Shown: positions 34,027 through 44,719, counted from the first letter of the stretch. The stretch: 64,000 nt of DNA from Sipunculus nudus (GCA_026874595.1 CM049317.1:40636401-40700400), one strand, 5' to 3'. A program made the numbers and translations. Notes: generated from the letters alone by a model not told the origin.

Positions 34027-35195
34027 TTGCGAATAAACCAAATAGCAAACCTTCTTGTTTCAAAATCTATGCATAGCATAGTACAAAAGCCAGGCTCTTT
34101 TCATGTAAATAAAGGGTACAACTCCTTTATTGACTCTAATAAAGTGTTTGATGCTACGGAGGCTCAAGTGCCGTCTGAATCCAAAGAAGAATCCGTGGCT
34201 TGCTGGGTAAAAACCTCAGTTGATTCCTGCGAGGAATTTAATAAGGCTAGGTCCTTTCAAGACTCCTGCGAGGAGTATTCTCTGAATAAGGCTAAGTCCT
34301 TTTATGACTCTTGCGAGAGTATTTCAAATAAGGCCAGGTCCTCTTATGACAAACAGAAGTTTGTTTCTGCTGAGGAGAATTCCTCTGTTGACTCCCATGA
34401 AGATTTTGATGATAAAAAGGATGTAGGTTCCTTAAATGACTCTGAAAAAGAGTTTATGACTGACACTGTCAATGTCAGTTCTTTGTTTGATGAAGCTGAG
34501 GTAGTAGATTCCTCTCCTGACTCTGAAATGGAGTTATTTGAGCCATTCATACATGATGGTTTTGTACCACTTTTAAGTGATTTTTCAGATTCTACCCCTA
34601 TTAGAATTTTGAGGGACACTGGTTCAGGCCAGACTCTCATGTTAGCAAACACTTTGCCATTTTCTAATAGGTCCTTTTACTGGTGCACATGCACTTGTTA
34701 ATAGTGTGTTTTCAGACAAGCACACTTCAGTTCTGCTTCACAGTATCCATTTAAAGTCAGATTTGATTTCTGGGAATATTACTGTGGGCATAAAAACTAC
34801 TTTACCCTTTACCCTTTAAAGGAATTCAGTTGCTACTAGGCAATGATGTTGCAGGTGACAAAGTACAGCCTGTACCAATAGTGACAGAAAAGCCGTCACT
34901 TGATCAGGACACTAATCCGGAAAGTCAGGAAATTCTTGGTTTGTATTCCTCAGGTGCTGTAACTAGATCTATGGCCAAGAAAAACACACATGAGGATAAT
35001 GGTCCCGATAATAACACTCTGGAGTCATTAGTGACTCGTCTAACGACTCACCCATACAAGATACAGCTTTTCAAGGTCAGAACTTATCGCGGGGCAGCAT
35101 AAGGACCATGAGATTTCATGTTTGTTTCCCAGGGCAGTTTCTAAAGATGAACTGTCACAGAACCCAGTTTGTTTCTATGTTAAAAATGATTTGAC
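34027..35195 (+). pseudogene. Protease and start of integrase of the LTR retrotransposon, then truncation
   Basis: An acidic, Ser/Asp-rich linker (34140-34560; repeated units like DSCEEFNKARSF, DSCEEYSLNKAKSF) precedes the aspartic-protease active site ILRDTGSGQTLML (Asp codon at 34615). After a frameshift near 34670 the protease resumes with TGAHALVNSVF, LHSIHLKSDLISGNITVG and ends with QLLLGNDVAGDKV at about 34827. A further ~80 residues lead to HKDHEISCLFPRAVSKDEL and NPVCFYVKNDL (35099-35195), the region just before the integrase zinc finger. Thus integrase, not RT, follows protease. The element is then cut off and the 156-bp array resumes. The linker repeats are unusual. RT, RNase H and 3' LTR are absent here. 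Confidence 0.85.
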
Positions 35196-35199
35196 AAAA

Positions 35200-35518
35200 T
35201 ATAAATATATAAATATATCCATGTTTTCATCATGACCTAATTTCAGGTTACGAAGGAGATTTGTCTAGAAACTCCCAGGATATTGAGTTGGAAGATTCTA
35301 GGCCTCACATATACGATCTGTCCCCATCTTACATTCAGGGTGCTCGAAATCAGGTTTTCGGCCTGTAGGTCACAAAATATAGGTCACAATGACCTAATTT
35401 CAGGTTTCCAAGGAGATTTGCTCAGGACCTCTCTGGATGTACAGTTAGATGTACAGAAGTTTCTAGGTCTAACGGTTACGCTTTGTGCCCTGTTAACGGA
35501 CGGTCGGCCGGACTAATC
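35200..35518 (+). repeat. 156-bp tandem array, right part
   Basis: GACCTAATTTCAGG occurs at 35234 and 35391 (157 bp apart), followed by CCAAGGAGATTTG and GTTTCTAGGTCTAACGG. The array ends with ACGGACGGTCGGCCGGAC, a short tetranucleotide-like tail, immediately before the next element at 35519. Confidence 0.8.
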
Positions 35519-36493
35519 TAACAAGGGCACCGCAAGGCGGAGCATCACCTCGCATGGGGCATAATTAGAATGGGTGTATTACACAGTGTGAAAATGAGGA
35601 GGGCAGCTCTCTGGCCTTGACCTTTGCACCTGTGACCTCAAACTAAACAGGGTTCTTCATCCATGGGAAGGTGGGCTATATGAGCATGATGACACTGACA
35701 GGTGTTGGTTAAACGGTTTGGCCTAAAATGGGTCCACAAGCTTTTTCAAGAAGTGGGACCTGTGGCCGTGACCTCTGACCCCGTGACCTCAAAATCAATA
35801 AGGGTCTTCATTCATGGGTGGGTGAGCCATATGTGCAAGATGAAAGGTTTTGGTTAAACGGTTTGGCTTTAAATGGGTCCACAAGCTTTTTCAAGAAGTG
35901 GGACCTGTGGCCGTGTTCTTTGACCCCGTGACCTCAAAATCAATAAGAGTCTTCATCCATGGGTGGGGGAGCCATATGTGCAAGATAAAAGGTTTTGGTT
36001 GAACGGTTTTGCTTTAAATGGGTCCACAAGGTATTTCAAGAAGTCGGCCCTATGGCCGTGTCCTTTGACCCCGTGACCTCAAATCGATAGGGGTCTTCAT
36101 GAATGGGTGGGTGAGCCATATGTGCAAGACGAAAGGTTTTGGTCAAACGGTTTAGCTTAAATGGGTCCACAAGCCAATTCCGGACGGACAGACGAACAGA
36201 CGGACAAACGGAAGGACGGACAAACGGACGGACGCACGAACAAGAAGTGAGCCCGGTGGCCGTAACCTTTGACCCCGTGACCTCAAAATCGATAAGGTTC
36301 TTCATCTAGGGGTGGGTCAGCCATATGTGCAAGATGAAAGGTTATGGTCAAACGGTTTGGCTTGAAATCGATCAACAAGCCAATTCCGGACGGACAGACG
36401 AACAGACGGACAAACGGAAGGACGGACAAACGGACGGACGCACGAACAGAGGCGTTACTATATCCCCTATGCAACTTCGTTGCGAGGGGATAA
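35519..36493 (+). mobile_element. Pearl-like element (core ~145 bp units plus GACG microsatellite)
   Basis: It begins AACAAGGGCACCGCAAGGCG, with a small hairpin, and ends with a hairpin CCCCTATGCAACTTCGTTGCG followed by AGGGGATAATA. Core units are marked by GGTTTTGGTTAAACGG at 35701, 35847, 35991, 36136 and 36341. A GACGGACAGACG-type microsatellite of about 65 bp appears twice, at 36173 and 36380, in identical form. This left hairpin end, tandem core, tetranucleotide array and right hairpin end is the plan of Pearl elements from bivalves (related to Helitron/Helentron-associated repeats). No protein is encoded; minus-strand frames are artefacts. Confidence 0.75.
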
Positions 36494-36511
36494 TAACCAT
36501 GAAACATTTAC

Positions 36512-36655
36512 CTCCCGTGAATCTAAAATAACATAATCCTCGCATTCTTCAAATTGTACCGCCTTTTTACAAATAAAAGGCCCGTTTTCCGTATACAACT
36601 GATCGTTGCATTTTACTATGTGACTAACATTACCACTCCACTCAGAGCGAAGCAT
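36512..36655 (-). CDS. Candidate host-gene exon (48 codons)
   Basis: On the minus strand an ATG at 36655 opens MLRSEWSGNVSHIVKCNDQ and continues through LYTENGPFICKKAVQFEEC to YVILDSRE, where CACGGGAG|GTAAATG forms a strong splice donor at 36512/36511. Codon use looks protein-like, with three Cys residues, and the frame has no repeats. The adjoining Pearl-like element ends only ~18 bp into the proposed intron. I recognise no family. If real, this would be a first coding exon or an internal exon with an unseen acceptor (an AAG occurs about 25 bp upstream). The next exon would lie at lower coordinates and was not identified, so the call stays tentative. Confidence 0.3.
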
Positions 36656-37046
36656 GCAAGTATATTTTCACTTAACAAGCCATATTTTATAATCGAACAT
36701 TAAATAAAAGTGAGTTTACAAACATAACACTTGCCAGTAGTTGACTAGCATAAGTGGTAGTAGAATAAAGGGGGGGGGGGGGCAGACCCTTTGCGCCCCC
36801 CTATGAATACGCCACTGCAAACCTCAGTTACGTGAATTTAGTCAAATACAAGGTTAAGAGGGTACGCGGTATTGATGATTTAATCTTTAGATCTCGAAAC
36901 TAGAATAAAATGTCTCCATTGGATAAAAAAACACATGTTTTAACAGTTATAATTTTTATATAAAGATTATCATCAGGCCTACTAAGAAGCGGATCCGGGG
37001 GGAACACACCCCCCCCCCCCCGCCCCCTTTCAGTTGCAACCTTATC
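36656..37046. other. Spacer with repeat end and homopolymers
   Basis: A run of 13 G at 36770-36782 followed by GCGCCCCCCTATGAATACGCCACT is the end of a dispersed repeat (compare 31243). A poly-C run lies near 37010-37021. No gene. Confidence 0.5.
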
Positions 37047-37066
37047 TATATATATATATATATATA
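37047..37066. repeat. (TA)n microsatellite
   Basis: Uninterrupted TA repeat at the left edge of the foldback element. Confidence 0.95.
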
Positions 37067-37075
37067 ATTAAACCT

Positions 37076-38970
37076 ACGGGAAAGATAATAGTGTATTAAA
37101 TATGAAAAAAGGATGAGTGCTGGTGCGGACGGCAAAAAAAAAAACCGCGGGTAGGTGTAAACAGAGACGAGGGATGGCGGAAGCGGGCGCGGGTGTGGAA
37201 GGACAAAACTAGATGTGTCGAAACGACACGAATGCCCCCGCCTAGGGCAAATTAGAAACATTTGTAAAATTTTGAAAAATTTTAAGTTTAGGAGGTGTCG
37301 TATGGTCAAAAGTAGGTCAACAAGGGCAAAATGCAAACTCGATCTGTAACGGGTCATTATCAAGCAACACACCAAAAATCATGCCAGTATATGCAGGCAT
37401 TGTGAAAAAAAGTCCATACATGTGCATTTTCCATAAAAATTTCTGTCTTTCATGAAATTTTCTATTTTCTATGTTTAGGAGCCGTAAAACAATCAAAAAT
37501 AGGTTAACCGGGACAAAACGCAAACTTGATCTGTAACTGTCATTATCTGCCCACACATAAAAAATCAGGGTGGTATCTGCAGGCATTGAGGAAAAAAAGT
37601 CAGTACATATGCATTTGTTATGAAAATTTCTATTTTTCATGAAACTTTCTATGTTCAGGAGAAGTCAAATGGTCAAAGGTAGGTCAACTGGGACAAAACA
37701 GGAACTCCATCTGTAACTGTTCATTATCTGCCTACACACCAAAAATCAGGCCCGTATCTGCAGGCACTGTGAAAAAAAGTCCATACATGTGCACTTTTTT
37801 ATGAAATTTTCTATGTTAGAGCACCGTCAAACGGTCAAAAGTAGGTCAACTGGGACAAAACGCGAACTCGATCTGTAACTGGTCATTAACTGGCCTCACA
37901 CCAAAAATCAGTCCAATATCTGCAGGTATTGTGAAGAAAAGTCTGTACAAGTGTATTTGTCATCAAAATTAATATTTTACATGAAATTTTCTATGTTCAG
38001 GAGCCGTTAAACAGTCAAAAGTAGGTCAACTGGGACGAAACGCGAACTCGATCTGTAACTGGTCACTATCTGCCCACATACCAAAAATCAGGCCATTATA
38101 TGCAGGCATTGCGAAAAAAAGTCCGTATATGTGTATTTGTCATGAAACTTATATTTTTCATGAAATTTTCTATGATCAGGAGCCGTAAAACGGTCAAAAG
38201 TAGGTCCACTGGGACAAAACGCGAACTCGATCTGTAACTGGTCATTATCTGCCCACACACAAAAAATCAGGCCAATATCTGCAGGCATTGCGAAAAAAAG
38301 TCCGTACAAGTGTATTTGTCATGAAAATTTCTATTTTTCATGAAATTTTCTAAGTTTAGGAGCCGTAAAACAGTCGAAGGTAGGTCAACTGGGACAAAAC
38401 GCGAACTCGAACTGTAACTGGTCATTATCTGCCTACACACCGAAAATCAGGCCAATATCTGCAGGCATTGCGAAAAAAGTCCGTACATGTGTATTTGTCA
38501 TGAAAATTTATATTTTTCATGAAATTTTCTAAGTTTAGGAGCCGTAAAACGGTCAAAAGTAGGTCAACCGGGACGAAACGCGAACTCGATCTGTAACTTG
38601 TCTATATCTGCCCACACACAGAAAATCAGGCCAATATCTGCAGGCATTGCGAAAAAAAGTCCGTACAACTGTTTGATTTCGGAAGGGCGGAAGGACGGAA
38701 GGACGGACATGGGTAAAACTATATAATGTGGCGGGGGCATAAAAAAAAAAACCCGGATAGGTGTGAACGGGGTTTTATCGCTGACAGTGGTTACTGTCTC
38801 GGGTTATCCGTTTAATAAAGGGGCGTTCACACCTATCCGTTTTTTTCCTTCCGTCATCCTTCGTCCGCCATCCGTTGTCTCTGTTCACACCTATCCGCGC
38901 TTTTTCCGTCCGCACCTGCACTCATCTACTTTGTTTTATATAAAATACACTATTATCTTTCTCGTATGTT
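37076..38970. mobile_element. Foldback/long-TIR element carrying a Pearl-like insertion
   Basis: The left arm (37076-37204, continuing 38742-38776) is matched in reverse complement by 38818-38970. Shared blocks include AAAGATAATAGTGTATT at the outer end, GTGCGGACGG, GCGGATAGGTGT and AACAGAGACGA. The inner ends read GTGTGAACGGGG and GGGGCGTTCACACC around a ~40-bp loop. The left arm is interrupted by the Pearl-like element at about 37205. The arms are flanked by (TA)n on both sides. No transposase is encoded. Confidence 0.8.
37210..38741 (+). mobile_element. Pearl-like element with ~178-bp core units
   Basis: It begins AGATGTGTCGAAACGACAC, a perfect small hairpin, followed by GAATGCCCCCGCC. 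About eight core units follow, marked by GTCAAAAGTAGGTCAACTGG-type sequence near 37307, 37488, 37672, 37838, 38016, 38195, 38372 and 38554. It ends with a GGAAGGACGGAAGGACGG microsatellite (about 38683-38708) and GTGGCGGGGGCATAA. The start and end motifs (CCCCCGCC / GGCGGGGGCAT) are complementary. It sits in the A-rich part of the left arm of the foldback element. No coding capacity. Confidence 0.8.
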
Positions 38971-38976
<6 letters not shown>

Positions 38977-39037
<61 letters not shown>

Positions 39038-39066
39038 CAAAAAGAAAGATAGATAGATAGATATAG
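38977..39066. repeat. (TA)n, (GA)n and (GATA)n compound microsatellite
   Basis: TA repeats to about 39015, then AG repeats to about 39036, then AGAT/AGATAG repeats. It directly follows the right end of the foldback element. Confidence 0.95.
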
Positions 39067-39243
39067 ATATTTTATTCGAATCTAATCTAATAACAAATAA
39101 TGTATTACCATGAACCCTCTCAAACTTGAATTTGACCAAACTCGTGTAATTGAGGTTTAGAACTGTGGTTCTTTCTGAAACCCCCGTTTCCTCAAGTGCG
39201 CTTAAATTATTCTTCATACATTATGTTTAAATTATATTATTAG

Positions 39244-39245
<2 letters not shown>

Positions 39246-39308
<63 letters not shown>
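39246..39308. repeat. (TA)n microsatellite
   Basis: About 31 uninterrupted TA units. Confidence 0.97.
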
Positions 39309-39313
<5 letters not shown>

Positions 39314-39540
39314 TTTCGTGGGCTTACTATTAACTTTATTTTATATCCATTGACTTATCAGTCTTTATTCCAAATTACCCAGCCCCCGCTACTTTGGTGA
39401 TTCATATGCATGATTTTACTTATAAAGTTCCTTTAATTATATCAGTTAATAATTAAAGCTTTCCCGAGCGTGAGAGTGAGGTATTGAATGCTCCCGCGCA
39501 GGTTCCAACTTTTCAAAGTGAAAATCAACCACTTTTGTCA

Positions 39541-39809
39541 TTTTCTATCAAGGGGAAGACACAAGGACATTCAAGAATATCCCCTATTATATTACGTCGT
39601 AGTACGGATTCCTGTCCGCACCCGTCGTCCGCTTCCGTCTTGAATCGGTCCCAGGCCGATTTGTGCGGACGGTGTGACGGGTGCAGGTGCGGAAGCGGAT
39701 AGGTGTGAATGCCCTATGTAATTTTAACTGACTCGAATTTGACAGACGACGGATGACGGAAGCGGGTGCGGAAGGAAAGAACGGATAGGTACGAACGCCC
39801 CTTAAACAA
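39541..39809 (-). repeat. Foldback-family copy without internal array
   Basis: 39541-39716 is the reverse complement of 30718-30890 with few differences (shared AAGACAC, GGACATTC, CCGCACCCGTCGTCCGCTTC). From 39742 it carries the GACGACGGATGACGGAAGCG arm and an uninterrupted GCGGAAGGAAAGAACGGATAGG junction at 39768-39789, the site that is occupied by Pearl-like arrays in the two other copies. A 26-C run (39810-39835) follows. Confidence 0.8.
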
Positions 39810-39869
39810 CCCCCCCCCCCCCCCCCCCCCCCCCCTAGTGAAAAGATCGTGATATCAAACAAACACCAG

Positions 39870-39933
39870 TTCTACTGTCTCGTCAGGAGCAACGAGATTA
39901 CGCGACATTGCGTTGCGATCCCATGAGTCAATG
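39870..39933 (+). repeat. Left inverted terminal repeat of the DIRS element
   Basis: It begins TTCTACTGTCTCGTCAGGAG and runs to CCATGAGTCAATG. The reverse complement of 47769-47830 matches it throughout (GATCCCATGAGTCA, TTGCGTTGCG, GTCAGGAGCA, CTACTGTCT-type end). The first 36 bases are exactly complementary to 47589-47624 in the internal complementary region. Confidence 0.85.
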
Positions 39934-41881
39934 CGTTGTTTACCCTGATAGAGTCAAGGATCAATTGACCTGACGGCGAGTGCGTGATCGACAGCTCTAT
40001 TAGCCAATCAGCGAACGTTATTGCCGGACTGAAAACGAGGCCATGTAAACACACGTGGAGGTCGGACATCAGGTCGGACATTCCTGACACGTGTGTAAAC
40101 TTTCAACTATAAATGCTCGATGGACCTCTCATAATAAATATGTTTTATTTTTAATACGGTCGAGGCATATGTTGATAATTTTTATCAAAGTTACCCCAGG
40201 TATCATTCAAAGTAACAGCAATCTGTTTTCTTCCTTCTCTTCGTAATAAAATCACAAGACGAGGAGAAACGCAGGGATGGGACAAGTCAGGCCCGATTTG
40301 GCCCTGTCATATATTGAGTCCATAATGACACATGAAATTTTCAGTTAGTCAAAAGACGCAGTCTATATGATCCTATATACCATCTATTGGTAAACACTGG
40401 CCTGTAACCAGTGCTAAAAAGTGTTACATTTTCCCCACACCAGCGCTTCACTCTTTAAAGTTGATGGGTATAAACAAAATGTATCAATCTTGGCCCTGTC
40501 GAATCAGAGCGTCTCCCACTCCCATTTGTTCATGTGCATGGGATGATATGCAGTATTCATGTGTTCATATATGCATGCGACGATATGCTATCTCCTGTTA
40601 CCAAAAATATATTTGATATATCTCTGGTAAAAGGTCAGTAACTTTTATTGACGAGGATACAAGTTTAATTGTATAGCCCTCTGCTTTATATTGTAACCAT
40701 GTCGACAATTTACATAACAGTGTGCATTTATTGGCACTCAAAGATGCAAGACGGCTATTACTGCCTTACTGATTACTGGTGTTAGAACTTAACAACTCAC
40801 AGACCTGTTGGTGTGATAAAAGCCCGAACTCAGATTTTGGTGATCGACCTAGATCTTCTGATTGTTCAATTGACAAAAAAAAAAAAATACAAAAAATCGT
40901 CAAGAAACTACCGAAAGACAAATGTACAATCTTGAATCATTGAGCTGTTCTTTAATAAAATTAATATGTGTAACTGTCGACTATATTAAAGGTATAATGT
41001 TTATATTTTTCACAAAAATATGGTCTGTTCATTTGTCTGTTATTTACAAAACTTAATATATTAAGTGATCTCATAGCTTGTTGATTTTTTATTATATAAA
41101 ACAATAATAATATTGCATTCTATGGTCGCATATGTATCCTGGGGGGGGGGGGGGGGGCAGGGAGGTTTAAGAAAGAGAAGGGAAAATGCTATTTTTTAGC
41201 TAGTAGTAAACAAAAAGAGATAAAAAATTCATATTTGTTATTATAATCCACTTGGAATCAGACATTATGACAGCCATGAGTCATAATTAGAAAATAATCC
41301 TTAAGATGTTCCTGTTCAACAATAAACAAGATAAAATTTTTCACTGACAATATGTGTTAACACCTATTATGTACATTTCGTTGAAATTGAGTGAGAAATC
41401 GTTAAAAATTAATTCACAGTTCATTTAGGCTATAATGATGCATTACACCAGAATATATAACAAATACTTGCAAGTTGTAATAACGAAGTGAAACGGTGTT
41501 TACTTTCAATGACTGAATTATAAAGAAATGAAATAAATACACCATTAAACATTAATGATTATTATCTTTATTAAGATAATATTTTGATGTGTCACAGTGT
41601 CTTTTATACTAAACAAATACCACAGGTATGTCACAAATGGAGCATCACTTCAGTTCTCCTTGACAATATATATACAATATATTTATATACAATATATTTA
41701 TATTTTTACATGCATGAGTCACTGACTCTGAGTGTTTAAAGGAAGATTCTAAAAATTATTGCCACAGGTTGCCTTAACTGACAGAACAGCAGATTTTCTA
41801 TAATATGCACCTGTATAAAATAAAAACAGTTATTTTGCACACACACACCCTCACACATAAACACAAATGTTTATATACAGG

Positions 41882-42066
41882 CAGATCCAGAGGGCGTGGG
41901 GGAGGGGTTGAGCCGCAACAACCTTTCTTCAGAATTTTAAACTATTTTTTCTGGCCTGCATGGACCCGTCACATTCTGGAGCAGGGGACCCTTTTATAGG
42001 TTTCTTATTAGTCTTCCTGGGTTGGCCCCTCCCCTTTACAAACCCTTGATTCGCCCGGGATCGCCC

Positions 42067-42069
<3 letters not shown>
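41882..42069 (-). mobile_element. Second copy of the CAGGGGCG element
   Basis: The reverse complement begins CAGGGGCGATCC and shares GGAAGACTAAT, AAACCTA and GTCCCC(T/A)G blocks with 4856-5067. It ends near GGATCTGCC. It adjoins the (TA)n tract at 42070. Non-coding. Confidence 0.75.

Positions 42070-42133
<64 letters not shown>
42070..42133. repeat. (TA)n microsatellite
   Basis: About 32 uninterrupted TA units. Confidence 0.97.
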
Positions 42134-42135
<2 letters not shown>

Positions 42136-43272
42136 TCTTGTCCCAACACATCTTTTAAAACAATACAAAAGACTTAAGGACCTTCATAAATAATATCTAT
42201 ATCATACATTCATTTAAATTTCTTCTTGTACACACATCTTTCTTCCTGTGTATAAACAGGAGGCTTCCTATTTAAAACATCAATATACATGCAATATTTT
42301 ATAATAATTTCAACTTCAGTTTTATTTCATAATTTTCTCAGAATATTAAATTTTATATAAAAAAAACACGTGATGTTCATACACCATCTGTGATTTTACT
42401 TGCCCTTCAATAATTTATTGTTTAAATACTGGTATTGACACTTGTTGAATTTTTATTATTAATTTTAATTAGATGACCTATAAACTAACTTTCAAAGGTT
42501 ATAAAATCTCTGCTTGAGCAATACATATTAAGCAAGGCTTCCTTTAATGTTTATAAAAAATGAGTTGCCCCCCCCCCCCCCCCTATATCTAATGACAGCA
42601 TATATGTCACTTTAACTTGTATGGAAGCAACACTTTTTACGTTGTCATCTTTAATTTTTTGATGAAACTGCACCCTATGTCATAGACAAATATTTTAATA
42701 ACTGTTACTTTGTTGTTTTTCAAATTTGTTCTGCTAGACTTGAACGAGTTGTAAATTTTAACCAACCGCTGAGGTGTCAAGGCTGATGAGAGGGGTCAGC
42801 TGATTCGTTCTCTGACACCAGCCGTATCGAGCAGAAACGGGCGCAAATTCATCAAACTTCTCAATTTTATATTTAAAACATCTCTGTAGCCTACATATGT
42901 ACACTTTTAACCTTAGGGTGCTTTCTTGGTAAAATTAATACTGTTTGAAGCCTGGTGCGATATACGGCTGAAGTGCCGGTTCCACGTGTATGAGAAGCAC
43001 GCTTTTTCGGTTTAATGTCCTACCTAGCAACCGTATCCAAGGTGGGCGGAGCTAACTCGTCCATGCCGTCACGTCAATTACAGAGAGAGAACGGTTTTAT
43101 GGCAATTTACATCTATAATTCGTGTTGCTCGTAGTGCATGCGTGCGCTACATTAGTCTATATACTGAGCAACGTCATCTAAAGAACTTTCTAGTGCATGC
43201 GTGCACGGAAAATACGCTAAAATTTCGAAACAAAGCCGGCGGATTTGGTGGCAGCCATCTTAATTGTCTGAC

Positions 43273-44708
43273 ATGGACGGACTTGTGGGCCTGCGGGCTC
43301 CATCACAGGAAGACGAATTGGTAGGCTCAGCCAAGATAAACAAAAGATAAAAAGACAAAAAATGGTGAACCATTGCCGTCAATTGCGGGAGCTGGAAATG
43401 CACCGCCATCATCACATCAGGAGCCGAGCGACGGTCCTGCCAGCCCAAACCGATCACGGCGGGCCGGCACCGAACGAGACATTGGGGTAACCAAGCCTTC
43501 TAGGTCTAAAAATTCTACTACCAGTAGTAGCAGACAGTCAAAGTCAAAGGACAAAAGTAAATCTTCAAACAAAGACGAACGCCGCAGCAGTAACGACAGA
43601 GGTAAGACCTCTGTTCTTCGCCCTGACCGTGAAATCGGTGCGACTGAACATGGCGGCCCGGTACCGATTGCCAGTACTAGTTGGAGTAGTGTTTCACTAA
43701 CCGCCCTTCCTTCGAGCGCAGAAATTCCAGAGATCAAACAACAAATAAACAACCTGTCAGGTATGATGGCAAGATTGGTGCTAGTTCTTCAAGAACTCAC
43801 AGTTTTTAAAGACAGTTTTATGGAACATGAGGGCTCTGAGCCTGACAATATGCAGGAGGGCGAGTTGCAAGAGGAAAATAACGGCGTGGAACTGGCTCAG
43901 AACGAGCTTCCAGTAGAGAAACAGGATGCCAGCCCCGTATTAGAACAACTTGCAAGTGATGTAATAAAGAAAGACAGTTTTGGGCCTCCCATCCAGGGCA
44001 AATTGGCTGAGATTTTTTATTGTGTTCTAGCCAATGGCATGAGTGATGAAAAAATTGCTGAAAGAACAAAGCAGTCAAACAGACCTGAAAACTGTAAGGG
44101 ACTGACCCCTCCGAAGGTCAATCAGGAGGTTTGGTGTGAACTTAGCACGAAGATCAAACACTGAGATCTTAATTATCAGAAACTTCTGGGAACGCTGTTT
44201 TGTGGTATGGTCCCATTCATTGAGCTCACAAACACACTATTGCAGTCACTACAAACAAATGCAGAAAATCCGCTACCTAATGCCGAGTCATTCCTACCAG
44301 GAATGACAAACGGACTTGCGCTTTTATGCTCTGTAGCCCATAGCATACATATGAAGAGGAGAGAATTAATAAAACCTCGCAAGCTCATTGACTGCAGCAA
44401 CAAACCCTGTGACTACACAGCTGTTCGGGGATGAGTTGGCAAAGACTGTCAGAGAGGCATCTGACACTAAGAAACTAGCATCACAGTTACAAGAAAAAAG
44501 AAGAGATTCTCCCCTTACTTCCCAAAGAACAAAGCAAGATTCACAGGCACGGGTGGAATTTTTTTATTCCCAAGCCGCAGCAACAGCAGCAACTAACAAG
44601 ACAAGAGACCAGTCGCCCAGCAGAGGAAATTCAACCGGCAGAACCAGTGGTAACAACAACGATTCAGACAAGCTCACGGGCCCAGTATATGAACTACGTA
44701 AGTACTGA
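43273..44708 (+). pseudogene. DIRS gag-like ORF (broken)
   Basis: The first ATG (43273, MDGLVGLRAPSQEDELVGS) is soon frameshifted. The main frame from 43373 has a Ser/Lys/Arg-rich N-terminus, a helical segment around IKQQINNLSGMMARLVLVLQ and the diagnostic block FGPPIQGKLAEIFYCVLANG, MSDEKIAERTKQ, RPENCKGLTPPKVNQEVW. An in-frame TGA at 44162 interrupts it, after which the same frame continues with DLNYQKLLGTLFCGMVPFIE. A frameshift near 44420 leads to QLFGDELAKTVREASDTKK. This order matches the capsid-like ORF of DIRS retrotransposons of marine invertebrates. At least one stop and two frameshifts make it inactive. Confidence 0.85.
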
Positions 44709-44719
44709 TTCCACTGCCA

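Larger units (their letters stand above)
39934..43272. other. 3.3-kb segment between DIRS left ITR and gag
   Basis: A DIRS gag normally starts within a few hundred bases of the left ITR, so most of this looks inserted or unrelated. Contents seen: a 17-G run (41141-41157), the small repeat at 41882-42069, a (TA)n tract (42070-42133) and a poly-C run near 42569-42583. The last ~250 bp before gag are more GC-rich and may be the true 5' leader. No gene was recognised. Confidence 0.5.

Noticed and set aside
38763-39217. Frames with YIYIYIYI runs near 39000, 42100 and 59290
   Set aside because: Translations of (TA)n microsatellites.
41805-42168. Frames overlapping the CAGGGGCG repeat copy
   Set aside because: They consist of the non-coding repeat and (TA)n sequence.
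43417-44078. Minus-strand frames opposite DIRS gag (111 and 86 codons)
   Set aside because: Shadows of the gag frame on the other strand with no motif of their own.
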